A stretch of DNA of 64,000 nucleotides from Laburnicola sp. R22_1 (Eukaryota; Ascomycota; Dothideomycetes; Pleosporales; Didymosphaeriaceae), in contig JACONQ010000011.1 of the NCBI GenBank assembly GCA_014281115.1, positions 2,170,001 through 2,234,000 of the forward strand, read 5' to 3'. Position 1 is the stretch's first letter. Each line of letters opens with the position of its first letter. The notes below the pieces were generated by a model. The model was not told the origin of the DNA. It saw only the letters and a program-made list of their open reading frames with translations, and ran no database searches. The translations under genes and the position numbers were made by a program. This document shows positions 1 to 11,847 of the stretch, piece by piece.

Positions 1-224
1 CTTGCGAGGGCCTGTGGGAGCCAGACTTGGTACGTATACAGAAGGGCAACACACGAGAATTGTGCTGATGCCTGGCATAGGGCCCCGAGGACCTCTTCGA
101 GACGTGCTCGCAAGCGCTACTCAACGCCGTGGACCGAGATGCTCTGTCAGGCTGGGGAGCACATGTCTACATCATCGAGAAGGACAAGGTGACGAAGCGG
201 TTATTGAAGGGCAGGCAAGACTGA
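1..224 (+). CDS. PUP3: 20S proteasome subunit beta type-3, 3' end (partial)
   Basis: Only the last 57 codons of this gene lie in the window. Codons from position 3 read CEGLWEPDL, an intron runs 30-80 (GTACGT...CATAG, 51 nt), and the last exon 81-224 reads [20 protein letters not shown], then [20 protein letters not shown] and a short tail before TGA. The DLFE...[18 protein letters not shown]...[10 protein letters not shown] pattern is the C-terminal signature of the beta-3 subunit, a structural, non-catalytic member of the inner beta rings of the 20S proteasome in cytosol and nucleus. The splice keeps the frame exactly. The N-terminal part is outside the window. I recognise this from family memory; no other family fits as well. 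Confidence 0.85.
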
Positions 225-737
225 GGTGGTGCGTGGTACGATGAACTACTGGGTAGGGCCGAGCAATGGTTCCAAATTATGAGCATTCTGGGGCGCACGA
301 CTCGCAGCCAAAAAGAGCTTCCACATGAAGAATAGACATGTACGTGAAATGGTATATGCATAATCTTGACGACAGCTCTTGCGGGATGGGTATAGCTAAA
401 GCAAGCTTCACTCCTCCAAACTCTTTGTTGATTGTAATGTGTGAAGTTGAGTGTAACCAGCCCCCGGTATAGTGATTGATGTTGCCGCGGTCCTGATCTA
501 GGATTCACATGCGTGGACCTGGGTACATATGAATATTTGAAGGCAGAAGTGCTCACGTGACTTGGCATTTACCTAGGTAGCGCGCCGGGCGCGACCACGA
601 CTCGTCTTTGCACACTGTCGCGGCTCTCTCGACTATACACCACCAACCTATAACTTTTAGGACTCTCGGCATCAGCATTACGCATTCTGTCGTAATACGC
701 TGCGAGCGATTCACAAGGCCTGGACCCAACCGTGGAG
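225..737. other. intergenic region PUP3-PRP28
   Basis: About 500 bases hold the PUP3 3' flank and the PRP28 promoter and leader. Reading frames here (for example minus strand 167-568) start at non-ATG codons or lack any recognisable composition. I see no gene or repeat. Confidence 0.5.
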
Positions 738-3032
738 ATGAAGCCAGGATCTCTGGACAACATGACGACAATTGCGCCTCCTCGCCAGCGAGTACCTCCG
801 CCGCCGCCGCCGCCGAAGTCGGGAGATATACCACCCCCTCCGCCAAGCTCAGAGCCACCTCCTCCCCCTCCTCCGCCCGAGGAACCCTTGGGTCCGGAGT
901 TGGGACAGCCCAAAAAGGCGAAGAAAGGATTCGCGTCCCAGAAGAAGCAGCCACCCAGCATCGACGACATACTCAAAGCGAAGCGCCAGAAAGAGGCGGC
1001 TGCTGCAAAGCCAAAGTTCTTGTCCAAGGCGGAGCGGGAACGGATAGCGCTAGAGAAGCGGCAGAAGGAGGTTGAAGATGCGCGAAAAAAAAGAGAAGCG
1101 GCGAATGGCACAACACACATGGCGAAGCCGACCAGCAGCGCATCCGCAAATTGGTCTAGGGGAGCAGCACCGATACCTACGGGGCCCCGGGCTATGCGCA
1201 TGGAGGCTCCATCGGGACCTGGGTCTATGCGACAGCGGAACGAGATGCCGCCGCCGCCGGTGCCAAAGGCGGGAGACAAGCGCCCCGGAAAGAGACCTGC
1301 GGCTGAAGATACGGAAGCAGCACTGATCAGGCAAAGGTACATGGGTGCCGAGCAGAATCAATCTACCTTCTCGGCCAAGAAGAAACGGAGGCGGACCACG
1401 GAGAAGAAGTTCAACTTTGAGTGGAATGACGAGGAGGACACGAGCCCCGACTACAACCCAATATACGCACAGCGTGCGGAGGCGAACTTCTATGGGCGGG
1501 GACAGTTGGGTGGCATTGCTGAGGGCACTGATGTTGCGAGGAAGAGATACATCGAGGCTATGATTGAGCGGGATCCCGAGAACGGCAGGCAGCGTGCCGA
1601 GCAGATATTAGAGATGGAGCGGAGGAAAAATGAGGCTCCACATGCCCAACTCGACAAGCACTGGAAGGACAAACCGCTCTCACATATGCGCGAGCGCGAC
1701 TGGCGCATCTTCAAGGAAGATTTCGATATTGCTACCAAAGGAGGCTCGATTCCCAACCCAATGCGCGACTGGAACGAGTCTGGCCTTCCCGACAACGTTC
1801 TTCGAATCGTCCATCAAGTCGGTTACACCGAACCGTCGCCTATCCAGCGCGCCTCTATTCCCATTGCCTTGCAATCACGCGATCTTATCGGTGTTGCGCA
1901 AACTGGTTCTGGTAAAACGGCTGCATTTATATTGCCTTTGTTGGTATATATCTCGCGGCTCCCACGTCTTGGTGTTAGCAACATGAACGATGGTCCTTAC
2001 GCCCTAATCCTGGCGCCGACCCGTGAATTGGCCCAGCAAATCGAGGTAGAAGCGAGGAAGTTCGCATCCCCTCTAGGCTTCAATACCGCGGTTCTCGTCG
2101 GTGGACACGCCATCGAGGAACAAGCATTCCAACTCCGTGACGGTGCCGAGATCATCATTGCAACTCCAGGTCGTCTCCTGGACTGTATTGAGCGCCGTGT
2201 ACTTGTACTGAGTCAGTGCTGCTACGTTATCATGGACGAAGCCGACCGTATGGTCCTCATGGGTTTCGAAGAGCCTGTACGAAAGATATTAGAAGCCCTG
2301 CCAGTGGACAACGAAAAGCCTGATACCGACGCTGCCGAGGACTCGATGCTTATGACACAAGGTCAATACAGGCAGACGATGATGTTCACAGCCACCATGC
2401 CCCCGCTAGTGGAGGGCATAGCTAAGAAGTACCTCCGCCGCCCGGCCATCGTGACTATCGGCAAGCAGGGCGAAGCCGTCGAGACGGTCGAACAGCGTGC
2501 AGAGTTCATCCCGGGTGAAGACAAGCGTAAGAAACGACTCCAGGAGATCCTCAACTCTGGCGAGTTTGCCGCGCCCATCATCGTCTTTGTCAACATCAAA
2601 CGCAACTGCGACGCTATCGCCCGCGATATCCAGAAAATGGGCTACAGCTCCGTCACGATGCACGGCTCCAAAACACAGGAGCAGCGTGAAGCTGCACTGC
2701 AAAGCCTCCGCGATGGCCACACCGCCGTGCTCGTGGCTACCGACCTCGCTGGTCGTGGTATCGATGTGCCGGACGTCAGTCTCGTGGTTAATTTTAACAT
2801 GTCGAACAACATTGAGAGTTATACCCACCGTATCGGTCGTACGGGTCGTGCGGGCAAGAATGGTGTGGCGATTACATTCTGGGACAACGGAGATGCGGAC
2901 GTGCTGTATGATCTTAAGCAGGTGATTTCGAACAGCACTATCAGCAAGGTGCCAGAGGATCTGAAGAAGCATGAGGCGGCGCAGCAAAAGGGTGGGAGGA
3001 AGGGCGGCGAGGGGAAGGGGATGCTTGGTTGA
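738..3032 (+). CDS. PRP28: pre-mRNA-splicing DEAD-box ATP-dependent RNA helicase Prp28
   Basis: DEAD-box helicase of the U5 snRNP/tri-snRNP that swaps U1 for U6 at the 5' splice site during spliceosome activation; nuclear. The uninterrupted reading frame gives about 764 residues. An N-terminal proline-rich stretch (residues ~10-45, runs of PPPPPP) and a charged Lys/Arg/Glu segment precede the core. The core shows a Q-motif region (GYTEPSPIQRASIPIA), motif I AQTGSGKTAAF (~385), motif Ia PTRELAQQ, TPGRLLD, motif II DEAD (~498), motif III as TAT (~551) and motif VI HRIGRTGRAG (~696). The N-terminal RS/proline extension, the FKEDFDI...GSIPNPMRDW lead-in and overall length match fungal Prp28/DDX23 rather than other DEAD-box proteins. 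The frame is open from a GTG at 732; the first ATG is 738, and ATG 762 (MTTIAPPRQ) has an A at -3 and is an alternative start. No intron is needed. Confidence 0.95.
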   Translation: MKPGSLDNMTTIAPPRQRVPPPPPPPKSGDIPPPPPSSEPPPPPPPPEEPLGPELGQPKKAKKGFASQKKQPPSIDDILKAKRQKEAAAAKPKFLSKAERERIALEKRQKEVEDARKKREAANGTTHMAKPTSSASANWSRGAAPIPTGPRAMRMEAPSGPGSMRQRNEMPPPPVPKAGDKRPGKRPAAEDTEAALIRQRYMGAEQNQSTFSAKKKRRRTTEKKFNFEWNDEEDTSPDYNPIYAQRAEANFYGRGQLGGIAEGTDVARKRYIEAMIERDPENGRQRAEQILEMERRKNEAPHAQLDKHWKDKPLSHMRERDWRIFKEDFDIATKGGSIPNPMRDWNESGLPDNVLRIVHQVGYTEPSPIQRASIPIALQSRDLIGVAQTGSGKTAAFILPLLVYISRLPRLGVSNMNDGPYALILAPTRELAQQIEVEARKFASPLGFNTAVLVGGHAIEEQAFQLRDGAEIIIATPGRLLDCIERRVLVLSQCCYVIMDEADRMVLMGFEEPVRKILEALPVDNEKPDTDAAEDSMLMTQGQYRQTMMFTATMPPLVEGIAKKYLRRPAIVTIGKQGEAVETVEQRAEFIPGEDKRKKRLQEILNSGEFAAPIIVFVNIKRNCDAIARDIQKMGYSSVTMHGSKTQEQREAALQSLRDGHTAVLVATDLAGRGIDVPDVSLVVNFNMSNNIESYTHRIGRTGRAGKNGVAITFWDNGDADVLYDLKQVISNSTISKVPEDLKKHEAAQQKGGRKGGEGKGMLG

Positions 3033-3552
3033 AGGTTGTGTAGTGGCAATGCATAATGGATATTAGAGGCAGGGTAGGATGAATTCCAACGTTGGGCGTG
3101 TACCTCGACCGATAAAAAAAATCTTTATATAAGTACCTTATCCATGTGAAGCGCACATATAAACAAATCTACGAGAAATGAACAACGCGGCGTGGCGAGG
3201 GTCTTACTATTGAGCATATGCGCGTAGTAGGGTTAGAGAGGTAGTGTGAGTTGGGAATATAAGTAAAAGATGGATTGATGTCTAGTATATGCATTTCGGA
3301 AGCAGAGAAACAAGCAGAGGTAATCCGAATAAGAAGATGTCGAGGAACATGCATGATGAGTTCAGCCACGAAAGCAGGCAGGACAGGTTCCTGGACAGTT
3401 ATTTTTGATCCCTGAGGCTTCTGTACGCCGAACCACGCTTCAAAAACAGTCTATATCTGAAGCGATTCTTTCTGCCAATACGGCGCAGATAGTTAAGCCG
3501 ACAATAGGCTCTTCCTTTGGCATACTGGAGGTGTCGTCGCAGTATGGCAGTC
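3033..3552. other. intergenic region between convergent genes
   Basis: 3' flanks of PRP28 (plus) and the 2EXR-type gene (minus). The sequence is moderately AT-rich, with an A-run and short TATATAA-like stretches near 3110-3130. No gene or repeat recognised. Confidence 0.5.
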
Positions 3553-4599
3553 TTACCAGCCCGTTCTCGCAAATCTCAGATGGTGCTGCCACTGCACATA
3601 CTTGTGGTCCCACGCGTGGTTGAAGTCCGCCATGGCTTCCTCATCCGAAGCACCGCGTATCGCACGGCTGATTGCTTCCCCGAATAGATGGTGAAGGTGG
3701 ATAGCGGCCTCAGACAGCGGCTTGTTGCTGAAAGCATGCGGATGGCTCCAGAAAGTATCGACATAGACACGAACTTCCTTGTATACCTCCCCAACTGCAT
3801 TGGGCCGGCGGTGTTGTGGGCGGAAGCAGTAGACTGGTCGAAGGCAAGGTGTACGGAGATCCAGTCGTATCCCGTACCCATTGAGCTGTATCCATAGGTG
3901 GAGCTTTTCTAGGTTGACCAGCTGCTTCGTAGCGGCCTTGCAAACACGATACCAGCAGTCGACATGTTTCTGCCTCCATTCCAGATTGGCAGTCTTTACC
4001 GGGTCGCCGTAAGTGTGGTAATGCAGCTGTATTTTGGTGATATTGGCCAACTTGTCCACTGAAGGAACCTTGAGGAAGTTGGTGATGCGTCCTGGAGAAT
4101 CGAAGCCGAATGTCGTGTTTTTGTAGAGGAGATGAATTGTCTCGGAGTATACTTGCTTGCAGGTGAAAATGAGGCCTGTCAGAGACGTACCCCAGCGGGT
4201 ATCTAAGCCCTGGATGCGCTTGTACTGGCCTGCAAATTATCAGTAAGGAGCTCCCACTGGTGGTGCTGGAGAGCGCAAACCCAAGACCCCCGAGAAGCGA
4301 ACCATCGTGGTAGAGGTGAGCTCGGCTGTACTGTTCTCTACCCTTTTTTGATCCTTACTTTCGTCGGGATGCTGAAGCATCTTGGATGATTTTGGTGCCC
4401 AGAATTTCATGACTTTGAGCTTTCGAGGACCCAAATGCGTGCCCTTGCCGGCGAAGTCGCAGTGAAAGCTTTGCTGGAAGTAGTAGCCGTATACCTGATT
4501 CCTGATTTCTCCGGGAAGACTCAGGAACCCACGAGACTTTTTCGTTGGAGAAGCTCGTCGCAGCCCTGGGCGTGCCGACATGTTGGCTTTCTTCTCCAT
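3553..4599 (-). CDS. 2EXR/F-box-like domain hypothetical protein
   Basis: Two exons on the minus strand: 4599-4281 and 4229-3553, joined across a 51-nt intron (4280-4230) with donor GTTTGC, branch-like TTACTGATAA and acceptor TTTGCAG. The join keeps the frame and gives about 331 residues. Residues ~24-40 read FLSLPGEIRNQVYGYYFQ, the LPxEIRNxIY signature of the fungal 2EXR/DUF7730 family, distantly F-box-like. Later segments (LTGLIFTCKQVYSETIHLLY; the NITKIQLHYHTYGD region) fit the family pattern of 'CKQVYxE..xLLY' followed by a leucine-rich part. Function is unknown; these proteins are abundant in Pezizomycotina and may be substrate adaptors. Start ATG 4599 is the first in frame; ATG 4581 is also possible. 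Confidence 0.75.
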
Positions 4600-5058
4600 C
4601 TTTGGGCGGTGTAGACTGGGTAGTCAGTGTCGTTGGTTGATACTGTGAGAAGGTAGTCGCAGTCGCAGCTATGTACTGTAGCAAGATGGAGATACAGATG
4701 GAAGGTGCTAGGCAGCAACGCAGTAAGAGCAGCCCGCTCACAAAGCTCGGGCAAAGGTGAAAGTGCAACAGTCAGTTCGGAAGCTACGAGGGAAAGAGGA
4801 TAGCTGCGTCTGTCAGTCGCTACGGTAGGTTAGTCAGCGAGAGAAGCAAAGTTTGTTCATTCAATGTTGGAATTAAAGACAGTTCTGACAACTGACAGAG
4901 TGTCTGGGTTTCTTCTTCGCCCGCTGTGCATCTAGGGTCGTGCCTTCCTTGCCCGACGAGGTTGTGAAAGATACTAGCCTCACCGCGGCTAGCGCCAAAA
5001 AGCCATCGTCGTGGGCATAAACAGCTGCCCCCCATCGTCATACCCCAGGAAGCTCAGC
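4600..5058. other. divergent promoter region
   Basis: Shared upstream region of the minus-strand 2EXR-type gene and the plus-strand gene at 5059. Only unsupported short frames are present. Nothing else recognised. Confidence 0.45.
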
Positions 5059-6131
<1,073 letters not shown>

Positions 6132-6400
6132 GGGGCTTCGGGGTCTCGAGAGGATATGGCGTACACTTAGAGAGCGATGCAGTGCCGTCTTTCATGAAGG
6201 CGAATAGACTGAATACACTCAATGTCATTTCACTGGCTTTTCAAGCCTGATATTCCGTATCACATTTCTATCATGCAGCACTGGGCTGTCAAGCCGCCCA
6301 TTAAGCCCAGAAAGCCTCTGATGCATGCGTTTCCAACCCTCCCGTTTTGATAAAAGAACAAGCAAGCAAGCAAACCGGCAACACCCTCAAACCCCGTCAC

Positions 6401-7766
6401 CTAATCCATCTCCTCATCAATCATAGCCCTTGGCTTTGCAGTGTTCCCGCCGCGCGGACCACGTCTCTGCGCCTGTTCTAGCTTCTGCTCAATCCGGTTC
6501 TGCTCTTCCTCCTTCTCCTGTGCGAATCTTGCCTTCTCCTGCTGGATGACCTGCAATACAGACTCCAAACCAGTCCGCCACATGTCGAGACGCGACGAGA
6601 CTTCCCGCCACTGCTTCTCGCCAAACATGCGGTACGTTGACCGGTGGATGAGGAAAGTCTGCTTGAGCTGGCTGAGCTTGCCCTCCACAAGACCGGCGCG
6701 GATCACATCGATGACCCACATTTCGACGTCCTCGGCAGGAATCTGCAGTGCCTTGGCAATGGATGCGTACGGCAGCTCGCGGGTTTGCGCTGCTGATGCA
6801 GCTATTGAAGCCAGGGTCAGTAGCCGCATTTTGCGGTTCAACGCTTTGCCATCGAGATCGACTTCCTCGATCCAGCCATCGTGCTCATCCTTGAAGTCGT
6901 TGAAGTCGTCCAGCAATTCCGAGTTGAAGATCTCGAGAAGCTGGAAGTATGTGGGGTCTGAGTTGCGGAGCGCCTGGACGGAGTCGAGGTCGGTGAGGTC
7001 CTGGAAATCGAAGTGGCTAGGGTGGGTGAGGGCAGACTTGAGGGCGCGGATAGACAGTTCGCGGGCCTCTTGCGAGGAAACTTGCTCCGAGGAGAAGGTC
7101 CTGAGTGCGCGGAGAAGGTATGTGTACGCCTGCTCATCCTCGCCTGCATCAGCAGCAACGTCACTCACTGCCAGGTACAGTTTGCGGTCCTCTGACTCCT
7201 CCATCTCCCACTCTTCGAGCCATGAGTCCAACTGCTTTAGTTGTGGCCGCAGAGTCTCGAAATTCGATGTCGCTCGGATGACGCGCAATATCGCCAGGAG
7301 AATGTGGTAGCGCATCTCAGAGTGGTCTGCAGGGAGCGTATTGAAGACGGTGCCGAGAACTGAGAGTGCGAGACCGCCACCGTTGGCAGGCGATGAGCTG
7401 ATCGGGGCACTGAGGTGGGCGCATATCTTGGGGAGGAACATGGGCAGGTTTGGCGACTGTCGTACGAGGTGGATGAGGAGGTTATATGCTGCTATGAACT
7501 CTGCGCACCTTGTTAGCCTGTGAACTACATCAACTCTCTGTGTCCATACCCTTCTCTGGTGCCTGGTTGAGCGTCTGGCTGCCCATGACGAGCTTCTTGA
7601 GCACCTCATCCTTCTTGTTCTCCTTCAGCAGCTCTGCGCTTTCGGACTGGATCGACGAGCTCTCGTCGCCCTGGGATTTTTTCAGGCTGTCGATATATTG
7701 TGCGAGCTCGTCGGCAAGCTCCTCGAAGGTGCCCTCGATGAGCAGCGTCGTTGTAGGGCCGGGCAT
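6401..7766 (-). CDS. eukaryotic translation initiation factor 3 subunit M (PCI domain)
   Basis: Non-core subunit of the eIF3 complex acting in 43S pre-initiation complex assembly; cytosolic. Exon 1 is 7766-7550, the intron 7549-7501 (49 nt, GTATGG...GCGCAG) and exon 2 7500-6401, giving 438 residues. The N-terminal helical region begins MPGPTTTLLIEGTFEELADE. The PCI/winged-helix part is visible as LRNSDPTYFQLLEIFNSELL, then KMRLLTLASIAASA, the LPYASIAKALQIPAEDVEMW segment (winged helix) and KLSQLKQTFLIHRSTYRMFG. The tail is charged with an RRGPRGG motif. The combination matches fungal eIF3m (CSN7-like PCI) better than CSN7 or Rpn subunits. The ATG at 7766 was preferred because upstream codons are not conserved in style and start at GTG/TTG. 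Confidence 0.92.
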
Positions 7767-8076
7767 ATTGGGCGATCGCGTGGGAATATGCCTGGAGAGA
7801 GTGAGGAGACGGGGAAGCACAGCACGCGCAATGTAGTAGGCTTTGTCCACATTCGCGTTCTGGCGAAGTGGGATGCCAAGACAAAAATTCCGGGCGTGCG
7901 CTAGCCCCGCCGCCGACCGAGTGCCTTCCTTACGCAGTAGACGACCAACGTTCACTCTTCACAAGTCTCACCCCATCGTGATCGTGTGCTCCCTCGAATG
8001 CTCGAGGACCGATCTACCACAGGACATCATTCGACTAACACCCAGCACTAACCGCCATTCACCCCCGCCAGCAACT
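7767..8076. other. divergent promoter region (eIF3m / 8077 gene)
   Basis: About 310 bases between two divergently transcribed genes. Nothing but overlapping out-of-frame shadows is seen. Confidence 0.45.
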
Positions 8077-8762
8077 ATGGCTCCACCCCACAAAACCAGA
8101 AAGACCACCACCACGTCGCAGACGACTTCCCGCCGCGGTGGCCGTGGACTGGGCGAGTCCCGTGTCGATAGACGCGCGGGCGAGGAAGAAGTCGCCGATG
8201 ACCACGACGAGATGGACTTGACAACAGCCGCGGGCGTGGACGCCGAGATGGAGGACGGCACCGTGTCTACCGCGCCCGAGCACTCCCAGAGCCGTTCCCA
8301 GAGCCAAGCCCCGGACGCCAAGTTGCAGCAGCTAATGGTCTCCATGGTCGATGCTGTATGTTGACAACACATGCAGCACCGCCCGTCCCAAGACTCATTC
8401 ACTGGTCCAGGAGCATTCTAACGCAGTGTAGCAACGCGCCCGCCACAGGATCCGCAAAGACAACGTCCTGAAAGATTATAACAGTGCGCATACCAAAGTG
8501 CAACAAGACATCAACGGATACTTCGATGACCATGAGACCGAAGCGTAAAGTCACACAGGCTGCTTTGGTCCACTGGGTATACTGACGTCGGCATAGTTCC
8601 GAGGCCTACAAGATTCAGATGGCCCGCCTGAACCAACTGCTCAGAATGAAGTCTGAAATCGAGGCCTCTATGGCTTCAAAACTTGACGAGATGCGCAAGG
8701 ACTATATCTTCCACTCTAATGCTGTCGAATCCGTCGTTGGGTATCATATGAAGCAGCTATAG
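8077..8762 (+). CDS. small coiled-coil hypothetical protein
   Basis: Three exons: 8077-8355, 8432-8544 and 8597-8762. Introns are 76 nt (GTATGT...TGTAG) and 52 nt (GTAAAG...CATAG). All phases agree and give 185 residues. The N-terminus is basic with an RRGGRG motif, then an acidic and Ser/Gln stretch (SQSRSQSQ). The C-terminal half is predicted helical/coiled coil: RHRIRKDNVLKDYNSAHTKV, later AYKIQMARLNQLLRMKSEIE and LDEMRKDYIFHSNAVE. Heptad-like spacing of Leu/Ile/Met suggests a small structural or complex subunit (kinetochore or chromatin adaptors often look like this), but I do not recognise the family and assign no function. Exon structure is supported by frame and splice consensus only. 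Confidence 0.7.
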
Positions 8763-9247
8763 GCAAGGGGAGCATCGTGACAAGTGTGGCCATGCTGGGC
8801 TTTTGCTCATGCTAAGCTAAAGATCGCGAGAAGCGTACGCAATTACATCTATCAATGTACAAATATGAAGAGTTCTCTGGCGGAGTCTGCGCAAGGGGTC
8901 CTTTATATGGAACTAGCTCGCGGGCCCTCGAGTCGCGTTCAGATTCATGACGTAGTTTTTATTATCAAGAGCAAGACTGTGGTTCTCCAACGTATATCAG
9001 CATCACGGCACGTTGCACATAAAGCACTGCCCTGGTCTTAAATACTCGCTTCACTTCTCCCAAATCAAGGTATCATAGAGTCCCCAGTCACGGGTCCAAT
9101 GCGCCTTTGCCCAAGCCATTCGCATACTCAAAACCACTCCAAACTCATCAAAGACGCCCTATAGATCTCGTTCCGACACATAATTCTGAAGTCGTTCAAG
9201 CGAAGATTCTCAACGCATGTCAAACACCCAAACGCACAATAGTATCG
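8763..9247. other. intergenic region between convergent genes
   Basis: 3' flanks of the coiled-coil gene (plus) and palF (minus). No gene, RNA or repeat recognised. Confidence 0.45.
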
Positions 9248-11847
9248 CTAGCGCTGATATTGCGGTAACTGCTCACTCCGACTGCTGCTTCCTCCCGACC
9301 CCACCGCAGTCACCAGACCCTCCTCCTCATCATTTAAAACTGGTGCGGAAGGCGCTAGTGTTAGCCCTCGCATGTCACCTGTTGGCGGTGATGAAGGGCC
9401 CGGAGGATCTTCCGGTGAAGAAGCATCTTCCACGTTCTCCAACGGCGGCGCACTCCTCTCAAGCTGTAGTCTCCTCCGCTGTAACTCTTGTTTATCGTCG
9501 GTTAGTTGCACATGTGCTGATGAAGATGGATAATAATTCGGAGCGGGGACTGATGGGGACCGGGAACGAGCGGGGAGGCGTTCCGATGAATTTGTGTTGT
9601 TGGATGTGAGAGGGGGTGATTGTCGTGGGTTGGCGTTGACGGTTAGCGAGGAGCCTGTGGTAGTCGTCCAACCGTCATCATCAGCGAGAGCACGCGGAAG
9701 TGATGGTGGTAGGGATGACTTTGGAGGAGAAGATGTGGCGGCTAAAAATGACGGTGGAGGATGTGCTGAGGAACTAGAGGCCGCTGCAGACGATTCGGCC
9801 GCGAAGAAAGGAGCACGCGTGTCGTCGTCTTCCGGCAGTACGGGTGCGGAAGGTAGTGTGCCTTGCTGTGAAACTGGAGGAGCGGAAGGCTGGTTTTCGC
9901 CAGGAGGCTGAGACGGTAGCAGACGCGCTTCTGCTCGTCGTAATCGCTCCTTCTCTGGCAGATCTTCTTCGTTCTCTGGTGCAGGCATATAGGGCGCTTG
10001 TGAACTACGGCTGTCATGGTAGCCTGGTGCCTCGTCGTAAGTACCGTCATAGCCATACTGGTCACAATATTGGCCGTCCTGGTCATATTCGTAGTAGTGA
10101 TGGTTCTGGTCTCCAGGCCCGTATAGTTGATCACCAGGGTCAAGTGGAATTTCGTGGACATCTGGCTGTGCGTCAGGAGGCTGTGCTCTCCGCTTGCCGT
10201 TCCTGTCGCTATCCTTTGTGCCAACAACTATCTCAAACAGACTCGATACGACGCCTTTTTCGCGTCGTAGAGAATCTGTATCAGCGAAGTTCCCACCCCA
10301 ACTTGAGTACATGCTACCGCTGGTATCTTCAGCGCCGCTCATTCCCGAATTGTTGCCGTATGTGGCAGGTATTGGTACAAGACCGGCATTGGGAAGCATG
10401 CGATCGAGCCCCGAAAGCTTGCCTTGTATGTCGACAACGACCTCGACAAAGTATTTGAAACTGATCATCGCACCCGGGACATTTGAGATAGTGGGGAATG
10501 CCTCATCTGGAACTCTGACGGCACATTTGACCTCCGCAGTAAGTGTCCTGGGGTCGACAAAAAGTGGGGCGAATGATTGAGCTAGGTCTTTGCGGAAAAG
10601 ATGGCTGGAACCGGCCGAAGAGAGGGATAGGCCACCAAGACCTGTCCGCGATTTTGGATAGTAGTCTTCAGATTTAGCCTTGTCATTTTTACTGTTCGGC
10701 AACACAGGCAATGCGGGGTGCATGTCGACCCGCGCCTGTCTGTAGAGCGTCACAATAATTCCCTTCAAACTCCGCACGTGCTTGGTATGGTTGACGGCGA
10801 TCTTGAGAGGTATGTTGTCACCCCGTAGAAAGCCACCTTTGGATACCTCAATTGTGGCTGTGATAATCTTCCCCTTCGAATTTGTCCGAGTGGCGGTGGA
10901 CAAAGTGCTGCCCAAAGCAGTATTCACCGAGCGAATGCCGTACTCGGTCCCAGAGGCATTGCCGCTGCTCATCTGGCTTTCGAAGCTTGTGTCGCTCGGC
11001 GCAGGGCTCTCAGGCTTGTCGCTTTCCTCTACGGCATTGTTCAATTCTGACGCCCGTCCACTGCGTATTGATTCCGCGCTAGTCGGTGGTGGTGCTGGCT
11101 GCTGAACTGATTCCTGCACTTGCGGCAGTTTGCGGGGGGTCTTCGCTCGCCCTCTCCGTGAAATAGGCTCTAGGGTTATTGCTCTGGGCTTAGGTTCGGG
11201 GATAGAAGCGACGTCGATGACTTCGATGAAGTTGACCTTGGTATCGCATGATGATGTGGGTGATATGGTGGTAGGCCTCGTCAATGTAGAGGTCAGCATG
11301 TACGAGATGGTTCCGCGCTCAAACTAGTCGCACGTGTCAATAAGAAGACAGGAGCGAAATTGGGAAGATGGTGACTCACATCTATACTACTAGGTAAGCC
11401 CTTGGTAGGGAACTCCAGCTCAAAGTTGAAGTGATAGACACCTTCTCCTAGCCTCCCCTCGCCACATAGGACTGACTCATCCTCGAATAGCGAGACGAAG
11501 CCATTGCCAAAGTAGCTGCCCGTCTTCTTGCCCTGTCCTGACCCCACTGTGGCACTATAACTCTTATAGGCGTCTCCCGGCGAGTTTGGGTTTCTGAAGA
11601 CCTGCGCATAGCCATGCAACGAAACAACCAGATGCGTTATCCTCAGCGGCTTGATCACCCTGACTATGACGCTCCCGCTGATGATGTCTCCGGGCGCATA
11701 CTGGCGATGGGGGTCGTCTGGCTGAATGTAGAATTCGGTAAAGTTGCGTGTCTTGGATTTGAGGGGCGCGCGGAGCCTGGACAGCAGCGATCTGCCGAAG
11801 ACGGAGGGGGACAAGGTAGCGGTACCGCGTGTAGGACTGGAAGTCAT
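9248..11847 (-). CDS. palF: arrestin-like pH-response regulator PalF/Rim8
   Basis: Arrestin-related adaptor that links the ambient-pH sensor PalH/Rim21 at the plasma membrane to ESCRT-mediated activation of transcription factor PacC/Rim101. Exon 1 is 11847-11380, the intron 11379-11324 (56 nt, GTGAGT...GACTAG) and exon 2 11323-9248, giving 847 residues. N-terminal arrestin fold: SLLSRLRAPLKSKTRN, FYIQPDDPHRQYAPGDIISG, ITHLVVSLHGYAQVFRN; the splice reconstitutes the strand LPSSIDFERGTISYML. C-terminal arrestin fold at ~318-455: SKGGFLRGDNIPLKI, YYPKSRTGLGGLSLSSAGSS, FKYFVEVVVDIQGKLSG. The YYPKSRTGLGGLSLSSAGS block is what I remember as diagnostic for PalF over other alpha-arrestins. The remaining ~390 residues are disordered, rich in Pro, Ser, Glu and Tyr. 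It is divergent from the CSC1-type gene with a 1.2-kb intergenic region carrying PacC-like hexamers. Confidence 0.88.

Noticed and set aside
569..1342. 257-codon minus-strand frame antisense to PRP28 with Gly runs
   Set aside because: It is the complement of the proline-rich N-terminus of PRP28.
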